The notes under the pieces were generated by a model, which had not been told where the DNA came from, made no database searches, and was given only the letters and a program-made list of their open reading frames with translations. DNA of 64,000 nt from Bradyrhizobium sp. in8p8 (lineage in GTDB: Bacteria > Pseudomonadota > Alphaproteobacteria > Rhizobiales > Xanthobacteraceae). Positions 7,732 through 16,711 of the stretch are shown here, piece by piece. The position numbers were made by a program, and so were the translations under genes. The first letter of the stretch is position 1. Every line of letters begins with the position of its first letter. Location of the stretch: NCBI RefSeq assembly GCF_000426845.1, contig NZ_AUGD01000011.1, positions 62,001-126,000 on the forward strand. Direction: 5' to 3'.

Positions 7732-8781
7732 GTGACAAAACCCTTCCCCATGAATGCCTGGTACGCCGCCGCCTGGGACGCCGAAGTGAAGGCGGCGCTG
7801 CTGCCGCGGACGATCTGCGGCAAGCACGTCGTGATGTACCGGAAGGCCGGCGGCTCGGTGGCCGCTCTGGAGGACGCCTGCTGGCATCGCCTGGTGCCGC
7901 TGTCCAAGGGCCGGCTCGAAGGCGACACCGTCGTCTGCGGCTATCACGGCCTGAAGTTCAACGCGCAGGGGCGCTGCACCTTCATGCCCTCGCAGGAGAC
8001 CATCAATCCGTCAGCCTGCGTGCGCGCCTATCCGGTGGTCGAACGCCACCGCTACATCTGGCTCTGGATGGGGGATCCCGCGCTGGCCGATCCCGCGCTG
8101 GTGCCGGACATGCACTGGAATCACGATCCCGCCTGGGCGGGCGACGGCAAGACCATCCACGTCAAATGCGATTACCGCCTCGTGCTCGACAATCTCATGG
8201 ACCTCACCCACGAGACCTTCGTGCACGGCTCTTCCATCGGCAATGATGCGGTGGCCGAGGCCCCGTTCGACGTCACCCATGGCGAGAAGACGGTGACGGT
8301 GACGCGCTGGATGCGGAACATCGAGCCGCCGCCGTTCTGGGCCAAGCAGCTCGGCAAGCCGGGGCTCGTCGACCGTTGGCAGATCATCCGCTTCGAGGCT
8401 CCGTGCACGATCGCCATCGACGTCGGTGTGGCCCCGGCCGGCAGCGGCGCGCCGGAAGGCGACCGCTCGCACGGCGTCAACGGCTTCGTGCTCAATACCA
8501 TCACGCCCGAGACCGAGAAGACCTGCCACTATTTCTGGGCCTTCGTCCGCAACTACCGTATCGGCGAGCAGCGCATCACCACCGAGATCCGCGAGGGCGT
8601 CTCCGGCATCTTCCGTGAGGACGAGCTGATTCTGGAAGCACAGCAGCGCGCGATGGACGAGAATCCGGATCGCATCTTCTACAATCTCAACGTCGATGCC
8701 GGCGCGATGTGGGCGCGCAAGCTGATCGATCGGATGGTGGCGAAGGAAAGCGCCCCAAAGCACCTTCAGGCCGCGGAGTAG
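7732..8781 (+). CDS. vanA: Rieske oxygenase, vanillate O-demethylase oxygenase-type
   Basis: A 349-residue Rieske non-heme iron oxygenase. The N-terminal Rieske cluster is CWHRLVPL...CGYHGLKF (C-x-H and C-x2-H, about residues 44-69). The catalytic-domain iron motif is DNLMDLTHETFVHG (about 154-167). With VanB it demethylates vanillate to protocatechuate and formaldehyde in lignin-aromatic degradation. The GTG at 7732 and the ATG at 7750 are both possible starts. It is followed after 3 bp by the regulator gene and then by the reductase. The substrate is inferred from gene order and similarity; another methoxylated aromatic is possible. Confidence 0.85.
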   Translation: MTKPFPMNAWYAAAWDAEVKAALLPRTICGKHVVMYRKAGGSVAALEDACWHRLVPLSKGRLEGDTVVCGYHGLKFNAQGRCTFMPSQETINPSACVRAYPVVERHRYIWLWMGDPALADPALVPDMHWNHDPAWAGDGKTIHVKCDYRLVLDNLMDLTHETFVHGSSIGNDAVAEAPFDVTHGEKTVTVTRWMRNIEPPPFWAKQLGKPGLVDRWQIIRFEAPCTIAIDVGVAPAGSGAPEGDRSHGVNGFVLNTITPETEKTCHYFWAFVRNYRIGEQRITTEIREGVSGIFREDELILEAQQRAMDENPDRIFYNLNVDAGAMWARKLIDRMVAKESAPKHLQAAE

Positions 8782-8784
8782 AGC

Positions 8785-9537
8785 ATGGCCGAACGTGAGG
8801 TCGACCGCTCCGTCTCGCAGACCGTGAAGGCGCAGCTTGCGTTGCGCGACCAGATCCTGTCCGGCGCTTTGCGTCCGGGCGAGCGCATCTCCGAGCTGCA
8901 GGCGGTGGAGACGACAGGCGCTTCGCGCACGCCCGTGCGCATGGCGTTGGTGCGGCTGGAGGAAGAGGGCCTCCTGGAGGCGATCCCCTCCGGCGGCTTC
9001 ATGGTCAAGGCGTTCTCCGAGCGCGACATTTCCGATTCCATCGAGCTCCGCGGCACGCTCGAAGGCCTGGCTGCGCGCTTCGCCGCCGAGCGCGGCGTCT
9101 CCGCGCGCGAGCTCGAGCCGCTGAAGGAATGCCTGGCCGCGATTGACGAATTGCTGCGGCAGGTGCCGATCTCGGTCGATGCGTTCTCGGCCTACGTCAC
9201 GCTGAACGCACGCTTCCACGCCTTGCTCACGGAGCTGTCGCGCAGCCCGCCGCTGATCCGGCAGATCGACCGCGCCTCGGCGCTGCCGTTTGCATCCCCG
9301 AGCGGCTTCGTCATGGCGCAGTCGGCGCTGCCGGAGGCGCAGCAGATCCTGATCATCGGTCAGGAGCACCATCGCGTCGTGATCGACGCCATCGAGAACC
9401 GCGAAGGCGCGCGGGCCGAGGCGATCATGCGCGAACATGCGCGGCTTGCCGTGCGAAACCTGCGGCTGGCGCTGCGCAACCGGACCCATCTCGACCTCTT
9501 GCCGGCGCTCGCGCTGATCAAGACCGCAACCGATTGA
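8785..9537 (+). CDS. vanR: GntR-family (FadR subfamily) regulator of the van operon
   Basis: A 250-residue repressor-type protein. The N-terminal winged helix (residues 10-75) has the GntR pattern LRDQILSGALRPGERISE...ASRTPVRMALVRLEEEGLL. The C-terminal all-helical FCD effector domain contains the conserved acidic/His ligand positions around ELRGTLEGLAARFAAE and EHHRVVIDAIE. It should sense the aromatic substrate and release the palindromes at 7619 and 7692. The gene lies between vanA and vanB with 3- and 10-bp gaps, so it is co-transcribed with its own targets and would be autoregulated. Confidence 0.85.
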   Translation: MAEREVDRSVSQTVKAQLALRDQILSGALRPGERISELQAVETTGASRTPVRMALVRLEEEGLLEAIPSGGFMVKAFSERDISDSIELRGTLEGLAARFAAERGVSARELEPLKECLAAIDELLRQVPISVDAFSAYVTLNARFHALLTELSRSPPLIRQIDRASALPFASPSGFVMAQSALPEAQQILIIGQEHHRVVIDAIENREGARAEAIMREHARLAVRNLRLALRNRTHLDLLPALALIKTATD

Positions 9538-9547
9538 GGGGAGTCCC

Positions 9548-10528
9548 ATGCGCTTCATCGAAAGCTGGATCCCGGCAACGCTGGTCTCGACCCGCGATCT
9601 CGCCCCCGGCATCCGCGAATTCCTGATCCGGCCGGATCGGTTCGATGGTGCCGCCTATCCGGTCGGCAGCCACATCAATGTCAGCGTCACCATCGACGGC
9701 CTGCCCGAGACGCGGTCCTATTCGCTGGTCGGCGAAGCCTCGCCCGCCGGCTTCAAGGTCGCGGTGCGCCGTGCCGAGGATTCCCGCGGCGGCTCGCGCT
9801 ACATGTGGTCATTGCAGCCGGGCGCGCGGCTCGACATCACCCAGCCCGCTTCGCTGCTCGCGGTCGATTGGGCTCGCCCCAATTATTGCCTGATCGCCGG
9901 TGGCATCGGCATCACGCCCATCCTCGGTGCCGCGCAGGCGCTGGCCCGCCGCGGTGCGGAGCTCACGCTGCACTACGCCGTGCGCTCGCGCGGCGAGGCG
10001 GCTTATCTCGGCGACCTCGCCGGGATGCTCGGAGATCGCCTCGTGGTCCATGCCGGTGACGAAGGAAAGCGGCTCGATCTCGATGCATTGTTCGCCTCAG
10101 TGCCGCAGGGAACGCTGGCCCTGTTCTGCGGCCCGATGCGGATGCTCGACGCCGCGCGCCACGCCTGGATCGGCGCCGGCCATCCGCTGCCAGATCTCCG
10201 CTACGAGACTTTCGGCTCCAGCGGCACCCTGCCGACCGAGGCTTTCCGCGTCCGGCTTAAGGATTCCGATGTCGAGCTCCAGATTCCGCGCGAGCGCTCG
10301 ATGCTCGACGTGCTCAATGCCAGCGGTCATGACGTGATGTTCGACTGCAGGCGCGGCGAATGCGGCCTCTGTGCCATCGACGTGGTCGCGGTCGACGGCG
10401 AGATCGACCATCGCGACGTCTTCTTCAGCGATCACCAGAAGCAGAGCAACCAGAAGATCTGCGCCTGCGTCTCCCGCGCGCGGGGCACCATCGTCGTGGA
10501 CACGCTGCTGCGGGCGGACGCGATCTAA
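9548..10528 (+). CDS. vanB: Vanillate O-demethylase reductase-type oxidoreductase
   Basis: This 326-residue class IA reductase passes electrons from NAD(P)H through FMN and a [2Fe-2S] cluster to the VanA Rieske centre. It shows an FMN-binding ETRSYSLVGEAS (about 55-66), the nucleotide loop IAGGIGITPILGAAQ (about 117-131) and a C-terminal plant-type ferredoxin domain with CRRGECGLC and the distal Cys in QKICACVSRA. A GGGGAGT ribosome-binding site precedes the ATG. It is the last gene of the van group and is convergent with the GGDEF-EAL gene at 10640. Confidence 0.87.
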   Translation: MRFIESWIPATLVSTRDLAPGIREFLIRPDRFDGAAYPVGSHINVSVTIDGLPETRSYSLVGEASPAGFKVAVRRAEDSRGGSRYMWSLQPGARLDITQPASLLAVDWARPNYCLIAGGIGITPILGAAQALARRGAELTLHYAVRSRGEAAYLGDLAGMLGDRLVVHAGDEGKRLDLDALFASVPQGTLALFCGPMRMLDAARHAWIGAGHPLPDLRYETFGSSGTLPTEAFRVRLKDSDVELQIPRERSMLDVLNASGHDVMFDCRRGECGLCAIDVVAVDGEIDHRDVFFSDHQKQSNQKICACVSRARGTIVVDTLLRADAI

Positions 10529-10639
10529 GCGAGCTCCAAAACCCTTTGGGAGCAACGGACGGTGCCGCAGGCTCCGCCTTCCCGGCTTGCGGGAGAGGGA
10601 GTTCACCGCCAACGCGGCGGCGATTTCGGCCCCGATCAC

Positions 10640-12601
10640 TTACGCCGCGTAAGTCATCCGGACCCTCTTCGTCTCCAGCAGCGCCATGACGCCATCAGCC
10701 GCCACGGGCCGGCTGATCAGATAGCCCTGCACCTCGTCGCAACCGATCTGGCGCAGATATTCGAGCTGGTCGGCAGTTTCGACGCCCTCGGCGACCACGC
10801 CGATGTCGAGGTCGCGCGCCAGCGAAACCACCGACTTCACGATTGCGGCGCAGTCCGGCTGGGCCAGCATGTCGCGGATGAAGGACTGGTCGATTTTGAT
10901 GCGGCTGAACGGCAGCTTGCGCAGGTAGGTCAGCGACGAGAAGCCGGTGCCGAAATCGTCCAGCGCCACGGTTATGCCGAGCTCCAGCAGCGCATTCAGG
11001 ACCGATGCGGCCGAGCCGTATTTGGACAGCAGCATCGATTCCGTGATCTCGATCTCGAGCCGGTGCGGGGCGATCCTGGCGTCGGCAATCGCCCGCACGA
11101 TGGTCTGCAGGATGGCTGTGTTGTGAAACTGCGCCGCGGAGAAGTTCACGGCGACTCTGATCTCTTCCGGCCATAGCGCCACCGTGGCGCAGGCGCGGCG
11201 GATGACCCATTCGCCGATCTCGTGGATCAGTCCGGTCTCCTCTGCGATCGGGATGAATTCGTTGGGCGGTACCAACCCGCGCGAGGGATGCTGCCAGCGC
11301 AGCAACGCCTCGAAGCCGGTGATGCGATGGTCGTCGAGATCCAGGAACGGCTGGAACACCAGGAATAGCTCGTTTCGCGCGATCGCCCCTGCGAGATCCG
11401 ATTGCAGCGCCTTGCGGTCGCGTGATGCCCTGTCGTCGACCTCCTCGAAGAAACAGATCGTGCCGGGTCCCGCCTTCTTGGCGCGGTAGAGCGCGGCATC
11501 GGCATTCTTCATCAGGTCGAGCGGCGTGTCGCCGTCTCGCGGCGCCAGCACGATGCCGACGCTGGTCGCTCCCACGATCTGGCGCCCGTCGATCCGCAAA
11601 GGTTCGTCGAAAGCCGCGACCAGGCGTTCGGCGATTTCGAGCGCATCCTCCGGCCGCGTCAGGTTGGCCATGACGAGCGCGAACTCGTCGCCGCCGATGC
11701 GCGCGACGTGCTCGGCCGCACGTGTGCAGCGTTGCAGGCGGCCTGCGACCTGAACCAGGAATTCGTCCCCGGCGGGATGGCCGAACTGGTCGTTGACCTC
11801 CTTGAAGCGATCGAGGTCGAGCAGCAGCACCGCGAACTCCTCACCTGATAACGCCAGTCGCTTCAGCGCCGCATCGAGCGTCTCGTTGAAGGCCACGCGG
11901 TTGGGCAAATGGGTGAGAGGATCCTGCCGCACCGTGCGCTCAGCCTCTACCTGCCGCGTCACGCGCCGCGCGAACGAGAAAGAGTTGACGAACACGCCGC
12001 GCAGCAGCACGCTGCCGTAGGCCACGACGAGGAAGGCGATCAGCAGGAAGGCGAGGTCGCCGTTCCTGCCCAGGCAGATAGCGATGCCGAGGAAGATCGG
12101 AGCCGTGAAGGCAATGGCCGCGATCGGGATCGTGGCGAACGCGAGCGCGCCGCCGGCCAGCATGCCCGAGCACAGGCAGGTGATGACGAGTTGGCCGCCG
12201 GTCGAGGCATCGGCGAAGAAGGCGACCGGGACGATGCCCCAGGCAGCGCCGAGAATGAAGGCATTGCGGACCAGGCGGTGCATGGCGCGCCGCGAGACGA
12301 ATTGCGGTTTGGTGATGCGGCGCACCGCACGCGAGTGCAGGCCGAACGCGATCGCGGCGCCGGCGACGGCGCCTGCCCAGATCAGCGCAGCGATCCTGTC
12401 CGGAGACGGCCACAGCGCGATGGCGAGCACGATGGCGTTGCAGGCATTGGCGAGCATGATGCCGACTGAATAGCCCAGCACCAGCGACATCTGCTCGGCA
12501 CGGAGATGCCCGGCCATGGCCTCGTCGGTTGCGGGACCGCCAAAGGCCGACAGATCGCCGGCGAACAGCCGCGCGACATAGTTGGTCGTTTGAGTCCGCA
12601 T
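10640..12601 (-). CDS. GGDEF-EAL cyclic-di-GMP enzyme with N-terminal membrane domain
   Basis: A 653-residue inner-membrane signalling protein. Roughly the first 210 residues hold several hydrophobic helices, including LGYSVGIMLANACNAIVLAIAL. Next is a GGDEF domain with RIGGDEFALVM, then an EAL phosphodiesterase domain with FEALLRWQHP, the metal-site ENSEI-like EITES, and DDFGTGFSSL. Both active-site signatures are intact. The inhibitory RxxD motif five residues before GGDEF reads RAAE, so the cyclase site probably lacks product inhibition, and the protein may act mainly as a phosphodiesterase. The ATG at 12601 is preferred over an upstream CTG. Confidence 0.9.
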   Translation of the reverse strand: MRTQTTNYVARLFAGDLSAFGGPATDEAMAGHLRAEQMSLVLGYSVGIMLANACNAIVLAIALWPSPDRIAALIWAGAVAGAAIAFGLHSRAVRRITKPQFVSRRAMHRLVRNAFILGAAWGIVPVAFFADASTGGQLVITCLCSGMLAGGALAFATIPIAAIAFTAPIFLGIAICLGRNGDLAFLLIAFLVVAYGSVLLRGVFVNSFSFARRVTRQVEAERTVRQDPLTHLPNRVAFNETLDAALKRLALSGEEFAVLLLDLDRFKEVNDQFGHPAGDEFLVQVAGRLQRCTRAAEHVARIGGDEFALVMANLTRPEDALEIAERLVAAFDEPLRIDGRQIVGATSVGIVLAPRDGDTPLDLMKNADAALYRAKKAGPGTICFFEEVDDRASRDRKALQSDLAGAIARNELFLVFQPFLDLDDHRITGFEALLRWQHPSRGLVPPNEFIPIAEETGLIHEIGEWVIRRACATVALWPEEIRVAVNFSAAQFHNTAILQTIVRAIADARIAPHRLEIEITESMLLSKYGSAASVLNALLELGITVALDDFGTGFSSLTYLRKLPFSRIKIDQSFIRDMLAQPDCAAIVKSVVSLARDLDIGVVAEGVETADQLEYLRQIGCDEVQGYLISRPVAADGVMALLETKRVRMTYAA

Positions 12602-12996
12602 TCCCAAGCCTGGCAGCACGAGCCGCTTGTCCGGCTCTCTATCGTGAGAATTCGCTGCAAACCTTTGACGAACTATGAATTATCCCCGTTTGCCACGTTC
12701 GCCACGACCACTTCTGCGTGTTCGTCACGCGGTATCGATAACAAATCGATACGATGCGGCGCTATGCGTCACACCTCTGACACATGGCGTGCTCGGCGGC
12801 GGCAAGGAAGCTGTCCGCCTCTTCGCATCGAGCCTGAGCGGCTTCGTGTGCGGGAAGAGTTGCTCCTCGATTTGCTTTTTGCCGCCCTTGGCCGGACCGA
12901 GACGTCCCCTCGAACGCGTGATACGTTTCGTGGACCGACCGGGCTGGCGTGCGCCGCGTCGGCACTGGATGCGTTTGAAATCCCGAGGGCCTGTCC
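12602..12996. other. 395-bp intergenic region with an 8-bp inverted repeat
   Basis: No convincing gene lies here in any frame; the open frames are Arg/Pro-rich shadows. The one clear structure is GTATCGAT-AACAA-ATCGATAC at 12732-12752, an 8-bp perfect inverted repeat with a 5-bp spacer and no following T-run, which looks like an operator rather than a terminator. It is about 130 bp upstream of the GGDEF-EAL start and 245 bp upstream of the membrane-protein gene at 12997. Confidence 0.55.
12732..12752. promoter_or_regulatory. Candidate operator (8-bp perfect inverted repeat)
   Basis: GTATCGAT and ATCGATAC flank the spacer AACAA. The 21-bp length and AT-rich centre are typical of a dimeric repressor site. 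It may control the divergent GGDEF-EAL gene or the membrane-protein gene. No regulator gene is adjacent, so the binding protein is unknown. Confidence 0.4.
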
Positions 12997-13941
12997 ATGA
13001 GCGAGCCTTCAGCCGATGTTTCGGCGACGGTCGAATACACGATGGACAAATGGCGGATGGACCGGGTCCCCTGGGCCATGTGGGCTTGCGTCGCCGGCCT
13101 TGCGATCGCGCTTCACGCCGAGAGCCGCGGCCAGAATGGAGCGGCTCTGGCCGCCATCTATCTGGCGCTCCTGGGACTTGCGTTCGCAGGCTATGCACTG
13201 ACGACCCTGATCGGAAGGTCCGGCCTTCCATTGCTTCTTGAATTGTTGATCGGCGCCCTTGTCCTGGTTGTCATCTCCGGCGTCATCGGTGTGATCAGCC
13301 TGATGGCCGGCGGGTCGAGCGGCAGCTCCAGCTACGTTGGCGCCATGCGCAGTCTCTATTGGAGCCATCTGGTGAACCCATCGCTGAATGTTTTCGGCTG
13401 GATGTTGCTCTACGTGGGATGGGGCTGGATCGCATTCTCCTCTTATCGGCACTTCTATGCGGATCGGGCAGTCGTCTCCTTGTCTTCCGCGGGCATCCGG
13501 TTTCATAGACCCTGGCTCAAGGGGCTTTTCATTCCCTGGCACGACGTGCGGGGGGTGGGCTACCTTGAGATTCCGTCCGTCTCAGGGCCGCCCTTCGCCA
13601 ATCCGCATTCTGCGGCCGTCACGGTCGGTCTGGACTTCTATCAGCGGCACGTCGCACCGAAGCGCAGCTTTTTCGCGCCGCCCGGGGCCGAGGCGATGTT
13701 CTGGCCAAAGGGCGAGATGATGCAGGTGGTGCTGAACAGCGCCGACATGACGGTCAAGCCCGAGAATTTTCTCGTGCCTGCCGAGGCGCGCTGGAAGGCG
13801 TTCCGAGATCAACCCGGGCCGTCACCCCAACATGGTGGCACCATCGTCTACGGACGCTGGTCGATCGACGGCTCTCGGTGGCAGGCCATTCAGTTTCTGG
13901 CGCCGGTCGTCGCCGTGGCCGTGGTCATGCTATACCGATAA
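12997..13941 (+). CDS. Hypothetical membrane protein
   Basis: I do not recognise this 314-residue protein. A polar N-terminus is followed by hydrophobic segments at about 26-42, 48-66, 72-107 (two helices, LLLELLIGALVLVVISGVIG), 128-145, and one at the extreme C-terminus (QFLAPVVAVAVVMLY). Between about residues 150 and 285 lies a soluble, PH-like region (SAGIRFHRPWLKGLFIPWHDVRGVGY) that resembles bacterial PH-domain proteins reading 'W-x-D-I'. The C-terminal anchor would place the domain at the cytoplasmic face. The gene stands alone; the ATG follows GGGCCTGTCC with only a weak ribosome-binding site. Confidence 0.7.
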   Translation: MSEPSADVSATVEYTMDKWRMDRVPWAMWACVAGLAIALHAESRGQNGAALAAIYLALLGLAFAGYALTTLIGRSGLPLLLELLIGALVLVVISGVIGVISLMAGGSSGSSSYVGAMRSLYWSHLVNPSLNVFGWMLLYVGWGWIAFSSYRHFYADRAVVSLSSAGIRFHRPWLKGLFIPWHDVRGVGYLEIPSVSGPPFANPHSAAVTVGLDFYQRHVAPKRSFFAPPGAEAMFWPKGEMMQVVLNSADMTVKPENFLVPAEARWKAFRDQPGPSPQHGGTIVYGRWSIDGSRWQAIQFLAPVVAVAVVMLYR

Positions 13942-13952
13942 GGGCAATCTGC

Positions 13953-14318
13953 TCAGCGTCCGAGTTGCTTCGGATCGTAGAAGAAGCGCTCCTCGATGAT
14001 CTGATCGCCGCGCCAGGTCTGCCACGCGATCTCCTCCAGCGTCCGCGTCACGCCCTCGGTGTTGGTGAAGCTGAAGCACCAGCGGGTCGCGACATGATCG
14101 CCTTCGATGAGGCTGGGCCCGATGCGAACCGCCCTGACTTCCTTCGAGGCCGCCAGCACACCGCGCTCCTCGGCGACGAGCTTGTCGCGGCCAACCGTTG
14201 GAGCAGCGTTGTTCTCGAAAGTCACGGCGTCGAGCGTGCAGAACTGTTCGATCGCGCCAATGAAATCACCGGCCTCCAGGCGTTTCGCGAAAGCTTCAAC
14301 GATATCCCGACTTGGCAC
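13953..14318 (-). CDS. SnoaL-like / NTF2-fold protein
   Basis: A 121-residue cone-shaped NTF2-like domain protein: helix FAKRLEAGDFIGAIEQFCT, the pattern ERGVLAASKEVRAVRIGPSLIEGDHVATRWCFSF, and the C-terminal strand IIEERFFYD. Members bind or convert small hydrophobic ligands, but no catalytic residue can be assigned here. It is divergent from the TetR gene at 14418, and a strong palindromic operator lies between them at 14337-14364. It is therefore very probably the regulated target, perhaps with the GMC oxidoreductase gene downstream of tetR. Confidence 0.75.
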   Translation of the reverse strand: MPSRDIVEAFAKRLEAGDFIGAIEQFCTLDAVTFENNAAPTVGRDKLVAEERGVLAASKEVRAVRIGPSLIEGDHVATRWCFSFTNTEGVTRTLEEIAWQTWRGDQIIEERFFYDPKQLGR

Positions 14319-14336
14319 GGCACACCCCGCAAGATA

Positions 14337-14364
14337 ACCGACTTATGGTCGGTAAATACCGACC
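14337..14364. promoter_or_regulatory. Palindromic TetR-type operator between divergent genes
   Basis: GGTCGGTA-AA-TACCGACC (14347-14364) is a perfect 8-bp-arm palindrome. It overlaps a second one, ACCGAC-TTATG-GTCGGT (14337-14353), and a degenerate third half-site CCGGCGGTCG follows to 14372. The site is 19 bp from the start of the minus-strand SnoaL gene and 54 bp from the TetR start, ideal for control of both. Confidence 0.65.
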
Positions 14365-14417
14365 GGCGGTCGAAAAGTCAACTGGCCGCCTGCCGCGAAT
14401 TCGGTTAGACGGGATTC

Positions 14418-15008
14418 ATGGCGAAACAGGCGGAGCGGCGCGCCGCAACAATCGAAGCGATCCTGGCGGCGGCGCGCCGCCTGTTCGGGACGCAAGGCTT
14501 CGCCGCCACGACGATGGATGAGATCGCGGGCGCCGCGGGCATCGCCAAGGGCGCGGTCTATCATCACTTCAAGACCAAGGAAGCGGTGTTCGAAGCCGTT
14601 TTCGACCAGGTCTCACGCGATCTCGTGATCGAGATCGACGGCGCCGCGCGGGCCGAGAAGGACGTGCTCGCCGCAATGGTTGCCGGCACCCAGCATTACT
14701 TTGCCGCGACCGCAAAGGGGCCGACCGGCCGGATCATTTTGCGCGACGGCCCGGCCGTGCTCGGTTGGGAGCGCTGGCGCGAGATCGACGCCAAGCATTT
14801 CGGCGGCAAGCTGCCGCGCGCACTTTCCATCGCCATGGAATCCGGCCTGGTCGCCAAGCAGCCGGTCGAGCCGCTGGCGCGACTGCTGCTCGGCGCGGTC
14901 ACGGAAGCCGCGGTCGCCTGCGCTGGACGCGCTGACATCGCAAGGGCAGGCACGGAATACGCCCGTGCGTTCAAGTCGCTGGTCGAGGCGCTGCGCGTCA
15001 CCGCATGA
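14418..15008 (+). CDS. TetR-family transcriptional regulator
   Basis: A 196-residue repressor with the TetR helix-turn-helix at residues 10-55: IEAILAAARRLFGTQGFAA, TTMDEIAGAAGIAKGAVYHHFKTKEAVFEAVF. The C-terminal domain matches the common TetR_C form (ILRDGPAVLGWERWREIDAKHFGG) and should bind an unknown small ligand. It faces the SnoaL gene across the palindrome at 14337-14364, which is the obvious autoregulatory site. The GMC oxidoreductase follows 53 bp downstream on the same strand and may be part of the regulon. Confidence 0.9.
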   Translation: MAKQAERRAATIEAILAAARRLFGTQGFAATTMDEIAGAAGIAKGAVYHHFKTKEAVFEAVFDQVSRDLVIEIDGAARAEKDVLAAMVAGTQHYFAATAKGPTGRIILRDGPAVLGWERWREIDAKHFGGKLPRALSIAMESGLVAKQPVEPLARLLLGAVTEAAVACAGRADIARAGTEYARAFKSLVEALRVTA

Positions 15009-15061
15009 TTGTGCTAATCACGTTGCCGGAAACGCCCACACAACGAGAAGAACAGTAGCGC

Positions 15062-16687
15062 ATGAACGCAAATTCCTCGCTCGCACCGTCAGATCCCGAA
15101 TTCGACTACATCATCGTCGGTGCCGGCTCCGCCGGCTGCGTGCTCGCCAACCGACTGTCGGCGGACGGCAAGCACAGCGTGTTGCTGCTCGAGGCGGGCC
15201 CGAAGGATTCGAACATCTGGATTCACGTCCCGCTCGGCTACGGCAAGCTCTTCAAGGAGAAGACCGTCAACTGGATGTACCAGACCGAGCCCGAGCCCGA
15301 GCTGAAGGGCCGGCAGGTCTTCCAGCCGCGCGGCAAGACGCTGGGCGGATCGAGCTCGATCAACGGGCTGCTCTATGTCCGCGGCCAGCACGAGGACTAC
15401 GACCGCTGGCGCCAGCTCGGCAATACCGGCTGGGGCTATGACGACGTGCTGCCCTATTTCAAGAAAGCCGAGAACCAGTCGCGCGGTGCGGATCAATATC
15501 ATGGCACGGGCGGTCCCCTGCCGGTGTCCAACATGATCGTGACCGATCCGTTGTCGAAAGCCTTCATCGATGCAGCGGTCGAGACCGGTCTGCCCTACAA
15601 CCCTGACTTCAACGGTGCGACGCAGGAAGGCGTCGGCCTGTTCCAGACCACGACGCGCAATGGACGGCGTGCGTCGACGGCGGTCGCCTATCTCGGACCC
15701 GCGAAGTCACGCAGCAATCTCAAGATCGAAACCTCGGCACACGCCCAGCGTCTGTTGTTCGAAGGGCGCCGCGCCGTCGGCGTCGAATTTCGGCAAGGCG
15801 CAGCATTGCGCCGCGCCCGCGCACGCAAGGAAGTCGTGCTTTCCAGCGGGGCCTACAACTCGCCGCAATTGCTTCAGCTTTCCGGCGTCGGCCCCGGCGA
15901 CCTCCTGCGCAAGCACGGCATCGATGTGGTGCTGGACGCGCCGGGCGTGGGTAACGACCTGCAGGATCACATGCAGGTTCGCATCGTGATGCGCTGCTCG
16001 CAGAAGATCACCCTCAACGACACGGTCAATCATCCGCTTCGCCGCACCATGGCCGGGGCGCGCTATGCACTGTTTCGGAAGGGCTGGCTGACGATCGCGG
16101 CCGGCACCGCCGGCGCATTCTTCAAGACCAGCTCACGGCTGGCTTCGCCCGACATCCAGGTGCACTTCCTTCCGTTCTCGACCGACAAGATGGGCGAGAA
16201 GCTGCACGATTTCTCCGGCTTCACGGCTTCGGTCTGCCAGCTCCGGCCCGAAAGTCGCGGTTCCCTCCGCATCAAGAGTGCCGACCCCGCCGTGCCCCCG
16301 GAGATCCGCATCAACTACATGTCGACCGAGACCGATCGCACCACAAACGTCGAGGGCATCAAGATCTTGCGCAAGATCCTGAACGCGCCGGCGCTGAAAC
16401 CGTTCGTGGTCAGCGAGTACGACCCCGGCGAGAAGGTATCCACAGATGCCGAGATATTGGATTATTGTCGCGAGCGCGGCAGCACCATCTACCATCCGAC
16501 CTCGACCTGTCGTATGGGCAATGACGCGCTCGCGGTGGTCGATCAGCGGCTGAAGGTGAGGGGGCTCGACGGTCTTCGTGTCGTCGATGGCTCGATCATG
16601 CCGGACCTCGTGTCGGGGAACACCAATGCGCCGATCATCATGATCGCCGAGAAGGCCTCCGACATGATATTGGAGGATGCGGGCTGA
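15062..16687 (+). CDS. GMC-family FAD oxidoreductase (choline/alcohol dehydrogenase type)
   Basis: A 541-residue flavoenzyme of the glucose-methanol-choline family, which oxidises primary alcohols. Seen are the FAD-binding GAGSAGCVLANRLS (about 19-32) with LLLEAG, the family signature GKTLGGSSSINGLLYVRG (about 93-110), SGAYNSPQLLQLSGVGP (about 262-278) and the C-terminal HPTSTCRMG with the catalytic His, followed by NTNAPIIMIAEKASDMI. It resembles BetA and PEG/alkanol dehydrogenases; the substrate is not decidable. No betaine aldehyde dehydrogenase is adjacent, which argues against a betaine role. It may be controlled by the TetR gene just upstream. Confidence 0.9.
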   Translation: MNANSSLAPSDPEFDYIIVGAGSAGCVLANRLSADGKHSVLLLEAGPKDSNIWIHVPLGYGKLFKEKTVNWMYQTEPEPELKGRQVFQPRGKTLGGSSSINGLLYVRGQHEDYDRWRQLGNTGWGYDDVLPYFKKAENQSRGADQYHGTGGPLPVSNMIVTDPLSKAFIDAAVETGLPYNPDFNGATQEGVGLFQTTTRNGRRASTAVAYLGPAKSRSNLKIETSAHAQRLLFEGRRAVGVEFRQGAALRRARARKEVVLSSGAYNSPQLLQLSGVGPGDLLRKHGIDVVLDAPGVGNDLQDHMQVRIVMRCSQKITLNDTVNHPLRRTMAGARYALFRKGWLTIAAGTAGAFFKTSSRLASPDIQVHFLPFSTDKMGEKLHDFSGFTASVCQLRPESRGSLRIKSADPAVPPEIRINYMSTETDRTTNVEGIKILRKILNAPALKPFVVSEYDPGEKVSTDAEILDYCRERGSTIYHPTSTCRMGNDALAVVDQRLKVRGLDGLRVVDGSIMPDLVSGNTNAPIIMIAEKASDMILEDAG

Positions 16688-16711
16688 ATTCGCCCTGAAA
16701 GGACATTCGAC

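Noticed and set aside
10529..10639. CTCCAAA-ACCC-TTTGGGAG as a terminator between vanB and the GGDEF-EAL gene
   Set aside because: The stem is short with an extra G and has no T-run, so it is too weak to call.
12675..13241. 188-residue open frame across the start of the membrane-protein gene
   Set aside because: Arg/Pro-rich and without motifs; it overlaps the well-formed gene at 12997 in another frame.
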